The notes: a model not told the origin generated them from the sequence alone. Numbered from the stretch's first letter, positions 51,045 to 61,309 are shown. The stretch is 64,000 nucleotides of DNA from Pseudovibrio japonicus (GCF_014651595.1 NZ_BMXE01000001.1:372001-436000); one strand, 5' to 3'. Program-made: numbers and translations.

Positions 51045-52784
51045 TCAGTCGTCGCGCAGACGGTCTTTGATCTCATCGGACAATGGCAGCGTGACTTCAG
51101 TCAGCTTGCCGTCTTCCAGCACCAAGACGCGGTCAGCACATTCCAGCTCGCTGGCGCGGTGAGAGACCATAAGGACGGTTTTGCCTCTGGTCATGGCGCG
51201 GAAGGAGGCGAGCACCGTGTCTGCTGTTGCATGATCTAGCCCCTCGGTGAGCTCGTCCGCCACCCAGATTTCAGGATCGCGCAGGTAGGCACGGGCCAGC
51301 GCCAGACGGCGTCCTTCGCCACCAGATAGGCCCAGACCGCCCTCGCCCAAGCGGGTTTCCAGCTTTTCCTGTCTGCTTTCCACCAGCTCTTTGAGGCCAG
51401 CATGGGAGAGAGCCTCCCACAGGTCTGCATCGCTTGCGTCTTCGCGGGCAATGCGCAGGTTTTCGGCAATGGTGCTGTGGAAGATCTGCGTGCGCTGGCC
51501 AACAACAGTCAGGGCTGCGCGCAGTTTATCTTCGGCGAGACAGTTCAACTCAACGCCACCGATCTGCACTGAGCCGTTCTGCGGTGTTTGCAGGCGGGCA
51601 ACGATGGCAGCGAGCGTCGATTTGCCTGCACCACTTGGGCCGATGATTACTGTGCGGCTGCCCGTTGGCAGGGCAAGGTCTACGCCTTCCAGAATAGCAG
51701 CTGCCTTGGGTGTGTAGGCAAAGCGGATATCCTTGAGGCTGAGCGCGTCTTTGCCAGCTTCAAACACTGGGGCCTCAGACCCACTACGTGCGCTTTGCAG
51801 CGCTTCACTATCCTGCCCGGATGTGAGTAGAGAGCGCACACGGTCGGCAGCGCCAGACATCTTGCTCCAACTGCCTGCGCTGTTGGCAAGGGAGATCAGC
51901 AGTTCTGGCAGGGCCAGTGCGACGAAGGCAAACAAGGCGATGTGCTGCAGTTCCATCTGTCCTTGCTGATAGGAATAAGCTGCGAACAGGAAGGTGACTG
52001 CCACCATCACTTGGCTCATGGTGCTGATGACTGCCTGGTTGCGCATTTCAGTGAGTTCGTTTTGCTCCTGCACCTCATCCAGCTGGTTGACGGCTTTCAG
52101 TGCCGACAGGCGCTGCTGTTCCAGACCGCCAAAGACGGAAAGGTCACGGCGACCACGCACAAGATCAGACACGCGAACGCGCAGAGCGTCACGGGCAGTG
52201 TTAAGCTTGCGGGCCTGCGCCTTTTGGCGATGACCGCCGGAGCGTGCCAGTACGGTCAGGCCAGCGGCCTGCACGGCGCCAAGGGCGATGGAGGCCATTG
52301 GGGAATAGTCCCACAGAATGACAAGGGTCAGACCGGTGATGATGGTTGCGGAGCTGAGCGGCACCACCAGACGCAGGAACAGACCGTCGAGCTGGTCCAC
52401 GTCACTAACCACGCGGGACAATGCGGTGGCGGAGCGTTGGCTTGACGTACCATTACCTTCGCGGGCAACAAGGCCACGGAAGACGCCGGAGCGCAGGTTT
52501 GCCAGAAAACGGAAGGTGGCGTCGTGGGTGATTACGCGTTCCACATAGCGACCGAAGATGCGCATGAACGCATAAAGGCGAATGCTGTTGGAGGCAGCGG
52601 AGGTGCTATAGACAATCGCGCCTGCTGACAGGCCAGCAAGGGCGGTTGCGGTGATGAAGTAGCCGGAGACAGCCATCAGGGCGATGCCTGCGATAGCTGG
52701 AATAAATGCGAGGATCAGACCACCCCAGAAGGCAAGCGGTTCTTCTTTTTGCAGCAGCCAGATTATGCGAAGGGACGATCTCAT
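51045..52784 (-). CDS. cydC: Thiol reductant ABC exporter subunit CydC
   Basis: A 579-residue exporter half-transporter that, with CydD, exports glutathione and cysteine to the periplasm for cytochrome bd and c assembly. The N-terminal part has six helices (first about residues 20-50), and the C-terminal ATPase has Walker A GPSGAGKST near residue 379 and the LSGGEGRR signature. It overlaps cydD by 4 nt, and a terminator lies downstream. No cydAB genes are in the window. Confidence 0.93.
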   Translation of the reverse strand: MRSSLRIIWLLQKEEPLAFWGGLILAFIPAIAGIALMAVSGYFITATALAGLSAGAIVYSTSAASNSIRLYAFMRIFGRYVERVITHDATFRFLANLRSGVFRGLVAREGNGTSSQRSATALSRVVSDVDQLDGLFLRLVVPLSSATIITGLTLVILWDYSPMASIALGAVQAAGLTVLARSGGHRQKAQARKLNTARDALRVRVSDLVRGRRDLSVFGGLEQQRLSALKAVNQLDEVQEQNELTEMRNQAVISTMSQVMVAVTFLFAAYSYQQGQMELQHIALFAFVALALPELLISLANSAGSWSKMSGAADRVRSLLTSGQDSEALQSARSGSEAPVFEAGKDALSLKDIRFAYTPKAAAILEGVDLALPTGSRTVIIGPSGAGKSTLAAIVARLQTPQNGSVQIGGVELNCLAEDKLRAALTVVGQRTQIFHSTIAENLRIAREDASDADLWEALSHAGLKELVESRQEKLETRLGEGGLGLSGGEGRRLALARAYLRDPEIWVADELTEGLDHATADTVLASFRAMTRGKTVLMVSHRASELECADRVLVLEDGKLTEVTLPLSDEIKDRLRDD

Positions 52785-54586
52785 TGCTGTTCTCCTTCGC
52801 GTTCACTTACTTCAACCAGCACACCCTCTTTCAGGGTCAGCACACGGTCGGCAGAACCAACGACACGCGGGTCGTGGGTTGCGACCAGAACGGGCTTGTT
52901 CCGGGCCAGCGTCTTCAGGGCTGTTACAACCTTTTGCGCGGTTGTTCCGTCCAGATCTGCGGTTGGTTCGTCTGCGATGATCAACCGTGCATCTTTGCGC
53001 AGGGCGGCGCGGGCCAGTGCAAAGCGGCGACGCTCGCCCAATGACAGGCCTTTGCCGTCTTCGCCGATCTGACCCGATAGGCCTCCGGGAATTTTCGCAA
53101 GCAGCTCATCAACCGCGGCCAGCTTCAGGGCTTCGGTTAGTGTTGCATCGTCGGCAGATTCTCCGGCACGGCGCAGGTTTGCCCGCAGCGTGCCGTGGAA
53201 CAGCTCCGGATTTTGCGAGAGCACGGAGATGGATTGTTGCCAGTTGGTCAGGCCGTAGGAGGAGATGGGCAGGCCGCCATAGGCGATCTGGCCCTGATCT
53301 GCTGGCAGGAAGCCCAGGATGCAATCCATCAGGGTTGATTTACCGGTTCCACTTGGGCCTTTAACAACCACCAGCTCGGGTTCACCGAGGGCCAGGTTGA
53401 CGTCTGTCAGGATTGAGCGCTGGCCACGGGAAACGCTGAGATTGCGAATGGTCAAGGCACCGGTGGCTGGCAGGGGAACAATGTGCATGCCCTCAGCCAC
53501 GCTTGCCTTTTGCTCATCGTTTTCAAGCTGCTTTTGCAGTTCAACGATATGATCGGCGGCGGCAAGTCCTGCTGCGCGGTCATGATAGGCGGCGGCATAG
53601 GCGCGGAGCGGCGCAAAATACTCAGGAACGATCATCAGCACAAACAGGCCTCCCGCCAGTGTCAGCGGAGAACCATAAGTGCCGAAGCTCCAGTCACCAA
53701 GCAGTGAGAAGCCTACATAGATGGCGGTGAGGGCGATTGCTGCGGCACTGAACAGTTCGAGCGCGGTGCTTGAGAGGAATGCGATGCGGAGCACGCGCAT
53801 GGTGGACATGCGGAACTCGCCGCCTAGTTTGCGGATATCATCTTCAGAGCGTTTAACGGCGCCGAACAAGCGCAGAGTTTCCATACCTCTGAGGCGATCA
53901 AGTAGCAGGCCGCCCATATCGGCGAGCACACCCAGCTGCTGATCGCTGGCTTTTTTAGCGCGGATACCAACGATGGCCATGAAGACAGGTACGAGCGGTC
54001 CAAACACCAGCAGGCACAAGGCTGCAAACCAGCTGACATAGGCGACTGAGGCAAGTAATACGAGAGGGACGAGTGAAAGGCGCGACTGGATTGGGAGAAA
54101 GCGGCCAAGGTACGGACCAATGGCCTGAATGTGGTCTACCGCGATTGAGGCGATTTTTCCGCTGGCGGGCAGTTCGGTTGCCGGTGACAGGTTGGTCAGG
54201 TTGCTCAGCAAACTGGTTTCCAGCCTGTGGCGCGCCTTGGAAGCTGCGCGAACCGCGATCCCGCCCCCTTTCACCCGCAGAAAGTGGCGAATGACGGCAA
54301 GGAGCAATATGGAAGCTGTTGCGTAAAATGGATCAAGGCCCGGTCCTTTAGGATCAATCAGGCCCGCGATTGCCAGAGCGAGAAGTGCTGCTTGCGGTAT
54401 CCAGAGAAGCTCAGAGATGCCTTGCAGCATTGCACCGCGCTTGACCAGTTTCATTTCCGGGCGAACAGCATCCTGCAGCCATATCTGACCGGCGGACTTT
54501 TTGCGCCCGCGCTTTTTCGCATGGGCGCTGGCCTGCGCTACATCTTCGTCAGATAACTCTGTAATATCTGCTAGGTTTTCAGTCAT
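52781..54586 (-). CDS. cydD: Thiol reductant ABC exporter subunit CydD
   Basis: A 601-residue partner half-transporter. It has a charged N-terminal stretch (residues 1-40, rich in Lys and Arg), six helices (about 45-330) with LPIQSRLSLVPLVLLASV, and an ATPase domain with KGPSGTGKST near residue 409 and GLSLGERRRFALAR as the signature. Overlaps cydC by 4 nt. The ATG has no strong ribosome binding site. The start region is preceded by a 440-bp intergenic region. Confidence 0.92.
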   Translation of the reverse strand: MTENLADITELSDEDVAQASAHAKKRGRKKSAGQIWLQDAVRPEMKLVKRGAMLQGISELLWIPQAALLALAIAGLIDPKGPGLDPFYATASILLLAVIRHFLRVKGGGIAVRAASKARHRLETSLLSNLTNLSPATELPASGKIASIAVDHIQAIGPYLGRFLPIQSRLSLVPLVLLASVAYVSWFAALCLLVFGPLVPVFMAIVGIRAKKASDQQLGVLADMGGLLLDRLRGMETLRLFGAVKRSEDDIRKLGGEFRMSTMRVLRIAFLSSTALELFSAAAIALTAIYVGFSLLGDWSFGTYGSPLTLAGGLFVLMIVPEYFAPLRAYAAAYHDRAAGLAAADHIVELQKQLENDEQKASVAEGMHIVPLPATGALTIRNLSVSRGQRSILTDVNLALGEPELVVVKGPSGTGKSTLMDCILGFLPADQGQIAYGGLPISSYGLTNWQQSISVLSQNPELFHGTLRANLRRAGESADDATLTEALKLAAVDELLAKIPGGLSGQIGEDGKGLSLGERRRFALARAALRKDARLIIADEPTADLDGTTAQKVVTALKTLARNKPVLVATHDPRVVGSADRVLTLKEGVLVEVSEREGEQQ

Positions 54587-55030
54587 TCCGCTTTTCCGGT
54601 TCCCTCTTGCCGGGGCATCTGCCTGTAACTCTTTCAGTCAATTTCCGAAATAACTCTTCAATTGCCTGCACTTGCTTGTGCAATGGATTGACCTACACGG
54701 TCCATGATTGCAACACGCTCGTTAGAATTACTCCAGTTTTTTAATAAATCGCAATCAACTCAGGGGCGAAGATACCCCATTTAGCATGGGACATAAGCGC
54801 ACAGGTGTGCCCTGCGAAATCTTCGGTGCCCGGAACCTCTTGCTTTCCCGAGCTTTACGGGGTTTTACCGAGAAGCTGCCACGACAAAAATCAATCCGGC
54901 TCATGGATTCCCCATTTTCGGGAAAATTAACGGCTTTCCGCTAGGGTCCCCGCGTTGTCTTGTGCGTCTCAGCCTACATAGAGCGATTGAGTTCATATTG
55001 CTGAATAACAATAAAGGGAGAGAACCTGAC
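54587..55030 (+). other. Structured intergenic region upstream of an exported protein gene
   Basis: 444 bases between cydD and the next gene. From about 54770 it contains several short inverted repeats (GGGG...CCCC, GCACAGGTGTGC, CCCG...CGGG) that could fold. A CTAGGGT motif at 54941-54947 recalls the opening of the guanidine-I riboswitch, but the rest does not follow, so I do not call it. Confidence 0.4.
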
Positions 55031-55531
55031 ATGTTTTGCTCTTTTCGTCGTGTTTGCCTGACGGCAGCCTGGGGCCTTGGCCTTGTCTTCTTTGCTATAA
55101 CCTCCGCAAAAAGCGGTTTTTCTCAGGAGCGGGACGATGTTATTCCGCCATTGGACATTTTTAAGACAATGGCCAGCGATCTGCAGCCTGATGGCTGGAT
55201 CACCTTTCAGGAGCTGGATGGCAAGCAGATTGTCAGCTTTGCGCCGATCATGTCCCTGAGATGCAGACTCAAGGAGATCCGGTATTCCGTGGATTCAAAA
55301 GATCTGGATCAGAGCTTTCCTATCCCTGAATGCGATCGTGAGTATCCTTTCCAGGTGGAGCCGGACAGCATCCACCAGCCTTATATCATCGAATTTGATG
55401 GCGGAACGGTGCAGGCTCTTGCGGTGCAACTGACCTGGGATGACGATAGCAAGAGCGATATCGCCTATTATGAGCCGTGCCGTGATGTGGATTCCACGCC
55501 CTGTGCCTACCCTTTAGGCAGCAACCTATAA
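55031..55531 (+). CDS. Exported hypothetical protein
   Basis: A 166-residue protein with an N-terminal signal peptide (hydrophobic core LTAAWGLGLVFFAITSA, cleavage near residue 32). The mature part is acidic and has four Cys (in SLRCRLKE, PECDREY, YEPCRDV and TPCAYP), likely disulfide-bonded. I do not recognise the family. The ATG at 55031 has GGGAGA upstream; ATG at 54962 is less likely. A terminator follows. Confidence 0.65.
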   Translation: MFCSFRRVCLTAAWGLGLVFFAITSAKSGFSQERDDVIPPLDIFKTMASDLQPDGWITFQELDGKQIVSFAPIMSLRCRLKEIRYSVDSKDLDQSFPIPECDREYPFQVEPDSIHQPYIIEFDGGTVQALAVQLTWDDDSKSDIAYYEPCRDVDSTPCAYPLGSNL

Positions 55532-55534
55532 AAA

Positions 55535-55560
55535 AGGCGCTCCGAAGAGCGCCTCTTTAA
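55535..55560. terminator. Terminator after the exported protein gene
   Basis: AGGCGCT (55535-55541) and AGCGCCT (55548-55554) with flanking A- and T-runs lie between convergent genes. Confidence 0.8.
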
Positions 55561-55579
55561 AATTCTTCCCAGTAAAGGC

Positions 55580-57079
55580 TTATCCCATTGTCGGGATAGA
55601 GAATTCTGCGCCTTCCTTCACACCGGACGGCCAGCGGGATGTGACTGTCTTGGTACGGGTGTAGAACTTGAAGCCATCAGGGCCGTGCTGGTTCAGATCC
55701 CCAAAGCCGGAGCGCTTCCAGCCGCCGAAGGTGTGGTATGCCAGCGGCACAGGGATTGGTACGTTGACGCCAACCATGCCGATGTTGATACGGTTGGTAA
55801 AGTCGCGCGCCGTATCACCATCACGGGTGAAGATCGCAGTACCATTGCCATATTCATGTTCCATTGGCAGCTGGATTGCGTCTTCATAGGTTGCTGCGCG
55901 TACAACGGTGAGAACAGGACCAAAGATCTCTTCTTTGTAGATGTCCATGTCTTTGGTTGCGTTATCGAACAGACAAGGACCGATGAAGTTGCCGTTTTCG
56001 TAGCCCTGCAGTTTGAAGTCACGACCATCAACAACAAGGTTCGCGCCCTGCTCTACTCCAGAGTTTACCAGCCCAAGGATACGCTCGCGGGCCTGCGGTG
56101 TGATAACAGGACCAAAGTCAACGTCATCACCAGCAGTGTATGGGCCAACTTTGAGGCTCTCTACACGCGGGATCAGCTTTTCGATGAGGCGGTCTGCAGT
56201 TTCCTGCCCAACAGGCACAGCAACGGAGATTGCCATGCAGCGTTCGCCAGCAGCGCCAAAGCCAGCGCCGACAAGAGCATCTGCTGCCTGATCCAGATCC
56301 GCATCTGGCATGATGAGCATGTGGTTTTTCGCGCCGCCGAAGCACTGGACGCGTTTGCCGGAGGCTGTGCCACGGGTGTAAACGTATTCAGCGATTGCGG
56401 TGGACCCCACGAAGCCAACGGCCTGAATGATTGGATCGTCGAGGATCGCGTCTACGGCTTCCTTATCGCCGTTGACGACGTTCAGGACACCATCTGGAAG
56501 GCCTGCTTCCTGCATGAGTTCTGCAAGCATCATTGGCACGGACGGATCACGCTCTGATGGCTTGAGGATGAAAGAGTTTCCGGCTGCGATTGCAACGCAG
56601 AATTTCCACATTGGGATCATGGCTGGGAAGTTGAATGGGGTGATACCTGCCGCTACGCCCAGAGGCTGTCGCATGGAGTACATGTCGATGCCAGGACCTG
56701 CACCTTCGGTGTACTCGCCCTTCATCATGTGCGGTGCACCGATGCAGAATTCTGCCACTTCCAAGCCGCGGATGACATCACCTTTTGCATCCGGGAAGGT
56801 TTTGCCGTGTTCAGCAGACAGTTTGGATGCCAACTTGTCCATGTCGCGGTGAAGCAGGGAAACGAACTTCATCATCACACGCGCACGGCGCTGTGGGTTG
56901 GTTGCTCCCCAACCGATCTGCGCTTTTTCCGCGATGGCAACCGCCTCTTGCAGTTCAGCTGCGCTTGCCAGAGCAACTTTTGCTGTTACTTCGCCCGTTG
57001 CTGGATTGAATACGTCTGCTGTGCGGCCAGATTTGCCTGCTACACGCTTACCGTTGATAAAATGACCAATCTCTTCCAC
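55580..57079 (-). CDS. mmsA: CoA-acylating methylmalonate-semialdehyde dehydrogenase
   Basis: A 499-residue aldehyde dehydrogenase that converts methylmalonate semialdehyde to propionyl-CoA in valine and thymine breakdown. Marks are TPFNFPAMIPMWKFCVAIAA, FILKPSERDPSVPM, FVGSTAIAEYVY and the nucleophile Cys in AAGERCMAIS (about residue 282). The start is GTG with GGGAGGA upstream. It is divergent from a LysR gene, likely its regulator. The 3-hydroxyisobutyrate dehydrogenase-family enzyme at 24.5 kb would supply its substrate. Confidence 0.94.
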   Translation of the reverse strand: MEEIGHFINGKRVAGKSGRTADVFNPATGEVTAKVALASAAELQEAVAIAEKAQIGWGATNPQRRARVMMKFVSLLHRDMDKLASKLSAEHGKTFPDAKGDVIRGLEVAEFCIGAPHMMKGEYTEGAGPGIDMYSMRQPLGVAAGITPFNFPAMIPMWKFCVAIAAGNSFILKPSERDPSVPMMLAELMQEAGLPDGVLNVVNGDKEAVDAILDDPIIQAVGFVGSTAIAEYVYTRGTASGKRVQCFGGAKNHMLIMPDADLDQAADALVGAGFGAAGERCMAISVAVPVGQETADRLIEKLIPRVESLKVGPYTAGDDVDFGPVITPQARERILGLVNSGVEQGANLVVDGRDFKLQGYENGNFIGPCLFDNATKDMDIYKEEIFGPVLTVVRAATYEDAIQLPMEHEYGNGTAIFTRDGDTARDFTNRINIGMVGVNVPIPVPLAYHTFGGWKRSGFGDLNQHGPDGFKFYTRTKTVTSRWPSGVKEGAEFSIPTMG

Positions 57080-57269
57080 GGTGAGGTCCTCCCTCTAAAT
57101 GTTTCTGATTGTTCTAGCGCACCACCGCGTTGCTTTTGCGGGTTTGCGGGCGAATTTCTGTATAGTCCTAGCATGAACTATATTTTTCGCGTATCAATGC
57201 GATAATTTCCAAAACCGTTGTGCGAAATTTAAATCCCAAACACGACGGAACGCAGACGTGGGAGAGATC

Positions 57270-58160
57270 ATGAACTGGGATGATGCAAGGGTGTTTCTGG
57301 CAGTGGCCCGCTCCGGCCAAATACTGGGGGCGGCGCAACGGCTCAGTTTGAACCATGCCACGGTTGCGCGGCGTATTTCCGCGCTTGAGGCGGCGTTGCA
57401 GGCTAAGCTGATTGACCGGCGGACCACCGGCTGTGCTCTCACCAGTGAGGGCGAGCGCTTCTTTGAGTTCGCGGAGAGCATGGAAACCGAGATGCTTTCA
57501 GCGCGGGCAGAGATCGGCGGGACCGATGTGGAGCTTTCCGGCGCTGTGCGGATTGGTACACCAGATGGGTTTGGCGTTGCCTTTCTTGCGCCGCGTCTGG
57601 GTGCGCTCAATGAACGTTATCCAGACCTTACTCTCCAGCTGGTTCCGCTGCACCGCGCCTTTTCGCTTTCCAAGCGCGAAGCTGATCTGGCGGTGACGGT
57701 TGGGCAGCCAGACCATGGCCGACTTGTGAGCCGTAAGCTGACCGACTACACACTGGGTCTTTATGCATCACGCACCTATGCAGAACGTTACGGCTTACCG
57801 CAGAGCGAAGAAGAGCTGAAACAACATCGCCTGATTGGATATGTGGATGACCTAATCTACGCCCCTTCCCTCAACTACTGTGCTGAGTTCTCCAAGGATT
57901 GGCAGTCCCGGCTGGAATGCGCCAGTGCTCTGGGACAGACGGAAGCTGTGCGGGCGGGCAGTGGGATTGGCATTCTTCACGGGTTCATTGCCGATGGAAA
58001 TGATGACTTTGTGCCTGTGCTCCCAGAAAAACGCATTTCGCGTAGTTACTATCTGGTCACCCATGAAAGCGCCCGACATTTACGACGTATCAAAGCTGTC
58101 TCTGATTTCATCTTTGACCTGGTCAAACAGGAGAAAGATCTTTTTATGAACCAGCAATAG
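57270..58160 (+). CDS. LysR-family transcription regulator
   Basis: A 296-residue LysR regulator: helix-turn-helix (MNWDDARVFLAVARSGQI then AALQAKLIDRRTTG, residues 1-60) and a periplasmic-binding-like effector domain. ATG at 57270 follows GGGAGAGA; GTG at 57258 is less likely. Its position opposite mmsA suggests control of valine or thymine breakdown. Confidence 0.92.
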   Translation: MNWDDARVFLAVARSGQILGAAQRLSLNHATVARRISALEAALQAKLIDRRTTGCALTSEGERFFEFAESMETEMLSARAEIGGTDVELSGAVRIGTPDGFGVAFLAPRLGALNERYPDLTLQLVPLHRAFSLSKREADLAVTVGQPDHGRLVSRKLTDYTLGLYASRTYAERYGLPQSEEELKQHRLIGYVDDLIYAPSLNYCAEFSKDWQSRLECASALGQTEAVRAGSGIGILHGFIADGNDDFVPVLPEKRISRSYYLVTHESARHLRRIKAVSDFIFDLVKQEKDLFMNQQ

Positions 58161-58231
58161 GGCATGCATTTCGTAGTGAAATGGTCTCAGCGTTAGCCAG
58201 CTCGACTTCCCTGTCTCGATCAGATGCCAAT

Positions 58232-58266
58232 AAAAAACGCCGGTCCAACTGGCCGGCGTTTCTTGT
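58232..58266. terminator. Terminator between convergent genes
   Basis: AAAAAACGCCGG (58233-58243, right arm CCGGCGTTT around 58253-58261) forms a stem and has T-rich flanks after it. Confidence 0.85.
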
Positions 58267-58286
58267 TCTCTGATTTTCAGATGAAC

Positions 58287-59798
58287 TTATGCGAGTTCAG
58301 GCAGTGTCTGGTTATAAGCACCCACTTCAGGGTTTTCACGCAGAACCGCGTCTACCGCTTTGAACATCTCGTGCAGGCGTACTTCGGAGACAGGGCTTTC
58401 CACCACAACTACCAGCTCAGGCTTATTGGAAGAGGCACGGACGAGGCCCCATGTTCCATCAGCGCATACCACACGCACGCCGTTGACGGTAATCAGGTCA
58501 GCGATATCCTGACCGGCCACTTGCGCGCCCTCTTCCTGCAGGGACTTGAAACGCGCAACCACTCGATCAACTACGTCGTATTTGATCTCATCGGCACATT
58601 TGGCGGCCATGGTTGGGGAGCCCCAGGTCTTGGGCAGATCGCGGCGCAAGTCAGCCATGGACTTGTCCGGGTTGCGGTCCATCATGTCCAGGACAGCGAT
58701 TGCGGAGACGGCACCATCATCATATCCGCGACCGATTGGCGGGTTGAAGAAGTAGTGGCCGGACTTTTCGAAGCCAGCGACCGCACCCAGCTCGGTGACG
58801 CGGCGCTTGATGTAGGAGTGACCGGTTTTGAAGTAGTCGGTCTTTGCACCATTTGCCTTGAGCACCGGATCTGTGTGGAACAGGCCGGTTGACTTCACAT
58901 CAACCACAAACTGGCTTTCCGGGTGGAGCGCGGAAATATCGCGGGCAAGCATGACGCCCACTTTATCTGCAAAGATCTCTTCGCCTTCGTTATCGACCAC
59001 ACCACAGCGATCGCCGTCGCCATCAAAGCCCAGACCCACCTCTGCGCCGGTTTCCAGAACCTTGTCTCGGATTGCATGAAGCATCTTCATGTCTTCCGGG
59101 TTCGGGTTGTAGTTGGGGAAGGTGTGATCCAGTTCGCAATCGAGCGGAATGACATCAACGCCCAGCGCTTCCAGAATACGCGGCGCAAATGCGCCAGCAG
59201 TACCGTTGCCACAGGCGACAACAGCTTTGATCGGTCGCTTCAGCTTTTCGCGCTCAGTCAGGTCAGCGATGTAACGATCTGCTAAATCCGGATGATATTC
59301 ATAGGAGCCCCCGCCGCGCAGGTCGCTTGCGCCTGCCATCACAATCTCTTTCAGGCGGGTCATTTCTTCCGGCCCGAAGGTGAGTGGGCGGTTTGCCCCC
59401 ATCTTCACGCCAGTCCAGCCGTTGTCATTGTGGGAGGCGGTGACCATGGCCACGCATGGCACATCCAGATCGAACTGGGCATAGTACGCCATTGGAGACA
59501 TGGCGAGGCCGATGTCATGTACCTTGATGCCAGCTGACATCAAGCCAGTGATCAATGCCATTTTGATGGATGCAGAGTAGCCACGAAAATCATGGCCTGT
59601 GACGATCTCGGGGCGGACGCTTAGCTCATGAATAAGAGTGCCAAGCCCTTCGCCCAGCGCCTGAATGCCCTTCAGGTTGATCTCTTCTTCAAACAGCCAG
59701 CGTGCATCATACTCGCGAAAACCGGTCGGTTTGACCAATGGTGTTGTTTCATAGGCCAAGGTGTTTGGTGTTAGCTGTGAAACCGGAATAATTGACAT
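58287..59798 (-). CDS. Phosphomannomutase/phosphoglucomutase
   Basis: A 503-residue member of the alpha-D-phosphohexomutase superfamily (AlgC/ManB type), which converts mannose- and glucose-6-phosphate to 1-phosphates. The active-site Ser122 is in VTASHNDNGWTG, the metal loop is GFDGDGDRCG near residue 255, and the sugar-binding region is near KSTGLFHTD. The C-terminal domain ends in ESPVSEVRLHEMF. It lies just downstream of a ManC gene on the same strand; together they give GDP-mannose. The ATG has GGAG 5 nt upstream. Confidence 0.92.
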   Translation of the reverse strand: MSIIPVSQLTPNTLAYETTPLVKPTGFREYDARWLFEEEINLKGIQALGEGLGTLIHELSVRPEIVTGHDFRGYSASIKMALITGLMSAGIKVHDIGLAMSPMAYYAQFDLDVPCVAMVTASHNDNGWTGVKMGANRPLTFGPEEMTRLKEIVMAGASDLRGGGSYEYHPDLADRYIADLTEREKLKRPIKAVVACGNGTAGAFAPRILEALGVDVIPLDCELDHTFPNYNPNPEDMKMLHAIRDKVLETGAEVGLGFDGDGDRCGVVDNEGEEIFADKVGVMLARDISALHPESQFVVDVKSTGLFHTDPVLKANGAKTDYFKTGHSYIKRRVTELGAVAGFEKSGHYFFNPPIGRGYDDGAVSAIAVLDMMDRNPDKSMADLRRDLPKTWGSPTMAAKCADEIKYDVVDRVVARFKSLQEEGAQVAGQDIADLITVNGVRVVCADGTWGLVRASSNKPELVVVVESPVSEVRLHEMFKAVDAVLRENPEVGAYNQTLPELA

Positions 59799-59905
59799 AG
59801 TTTCTCCTAGATAAGCCTCAGGTCACGGGAAATACTGAGACGTGAGGCTCTTATTATTGTCCGTTCTGAAATGAGCGTGTGCCCGAAACGGTATTCAAAT
59901 TCAGG

Positions 59906-61309
59906 TTATACGCGCAGGATGTCGTCCTCCGCGATATATGCGCCTGACTGGACCTCGATCATGCGGACCGGAATTTTTCCCGGATTTTGTAGTTTATGCC
60001 GTGCTCCCAGAGGGACAAAGACAGATTGATTTTCCGAAATCAACTCATTTTTTCCGTCAATCGTGACCTCCAGCGTTCCGCTGACAACTACCCAGTGCTC
60101 TGCGCGGTGGATGTGGCGCTGCAGGGTCAGGCCCATGCCCGGCTTGATCATCATGGACTGCACGCGGAAGCGCTCACCCTCAGAGATGCGCTCGCTCCAA
60201 CCCCACGGGCGGTAGACACGGCGGTGCTGAACGGTTTCAGAACGATTGGCGCTGTCCAATTGCTCCACCACCTTCTTGACGTCCTGCGCCTTATCTTTTG
60301 CAGCAACGAGGAGCGCGTCCTTGGTGTTCACGACCATGACGTCCTGAAGGCCAACAACGCTGACAAGCGCATCTTCAGAATAAACGAGGCAATTTTTGGA
60401 CTGTTCGAAGATCGCCTCCCCTAAAGCGGAGTTTCCCTCATCATTCTTGGCCATGGACTCCCAGATAGCTGGCCAGGAACCGAGATCGCTCCAGCCCGGA
60501 TCGGTTGGGACGCAGGCGACGTTCTCCTCATTTTCCATAATCGCATAATCAAAAGAGATATTGCGCACCTTTGCAAAGGCGCCTTCTTCAAGGCGGAGGA
60601 AATCCAGATCGTGACGGGCGTTCTTGGAGGCTTCGGAGACTTGCTCCCAGATATCGGGTGCGTGTTTTAGGAAGGCATCGCGCATGGTCGCAGCGGAATA
60701 CATGAAAATGCCAGCATTCCAGAGGTAATTGCCGTGTTTGAGGAACTGTTCAGCGGTTGCCAAATCCGGCTTTTCGACAAAGGCGTCCACTTTGCGCACA
60801 GGTTCACTGCCAGCACAGAGCCTGATGTAGCCGTAGCCTGTGTTGGGTTCGCTAGGTTCAATACCAAACGTAACGATCTGACCGGCTTCAGCAGCGGTTT
60901 GCGCGGCTTCTACCGCTAACTGGAACTCTTCTTCATCTGCAACCAAATGGTCAGATGGCAGGAGCAACACAATTGCGTTTTCGTCCGTTTGCAACGCCAT
61001 TAGCGCTGCAAGGGCCGCCGGCGCTGCCGTGTTGCGTCCGCATGGTTCAAGCACAATGGCTTGCGGTTTAATCCCCATCTCGGCCATCTGCTCTCCGATC
61101 AGGAAGCGGTGGTCCTGATTGGAGATGACGAGCGGTGCACGGAACTGATTTGAGCTGACGCGCTCGCATGTTTTTTGAAAGAGGCTTTGACCTGAAAAGA
61201 TAGGCAAGAACTGTTTTGGCCTTTCTCTACGGGACAGAGGCCAGAGGCGAGAACCAAACCCGCCCGATAGAATCACGGGCGTGATTTTTCTTGTATTATT
61301 GCCGCTCAT
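59906..61309 (-). CDS. manC: Mannose-1-phosphate guanylyltransferase/mannose-6-phosphate isomerase
   Basis: A 467-residue bifunctional enzyme. The N-terminal transferase domain opens ILSGGFGSRLWPLSRRERPK and has FVEKPDLATAEQFL with the GYGYI site before it; the C-terminal isomerase domain has the YRPWGWSERI segment and a cupin with QRHIHRAEHWVVVSG metal ligands. A TTG at 61333 extends the frame; ATG at 61309 is the simpler start but lacks a strong ribosome binding site. Product is GDP-mannose for surface polysaccharide or glycan. Confidence 0.93.
   Translation of the reverse strand: MSGNNTRKITPVILSGGFGSRLWPLSRRERPKQFLPIFSGQSLFQKTCERVSSNQFRAPLVISNQDHRFLIGEQMAEMGIKPQAIVLEPCGRNTAAPAALAALMALQTDENAIVLLLPSDHLVADEEEFQLAVEAAQTAAEAGQIVTFGIEPSEPNTGYGYIRLCAGSEPVRKVDAFVEKPDLATAEQFLKHGNYLWNAGIFMYSAATMRDAFLKHAPDIWEQVSEASKNARHDLDFLRLEEGAFAKVRNISFDYAIMENEENVACVPTDPGWSDLGSWPAIWESMAKNDEGNSALGEAIFEQSKNCLVYSEDALVSVVGLQDVMVVNTKDALLVAAKDKAQDVKKVVEQLDSANRSETVQHRRVYRPWGWSERISEGERFRVQSMMIKPGMGLTLQRHIHRAEHWVVVSGTLEVTIDGKNELISENQSVFVPLGARHKLQNPGKIPVRMIEVQSGAYIAEDDILRV

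Noticed and set aside
54900-54990. Guanidine-I riboswitch-like CTAGGGT motif upstream of the exported protein gene
   Set aside because: The conserved CTGGTCCGAGAG part does not follow and the next gene is not a guanidine-related one.
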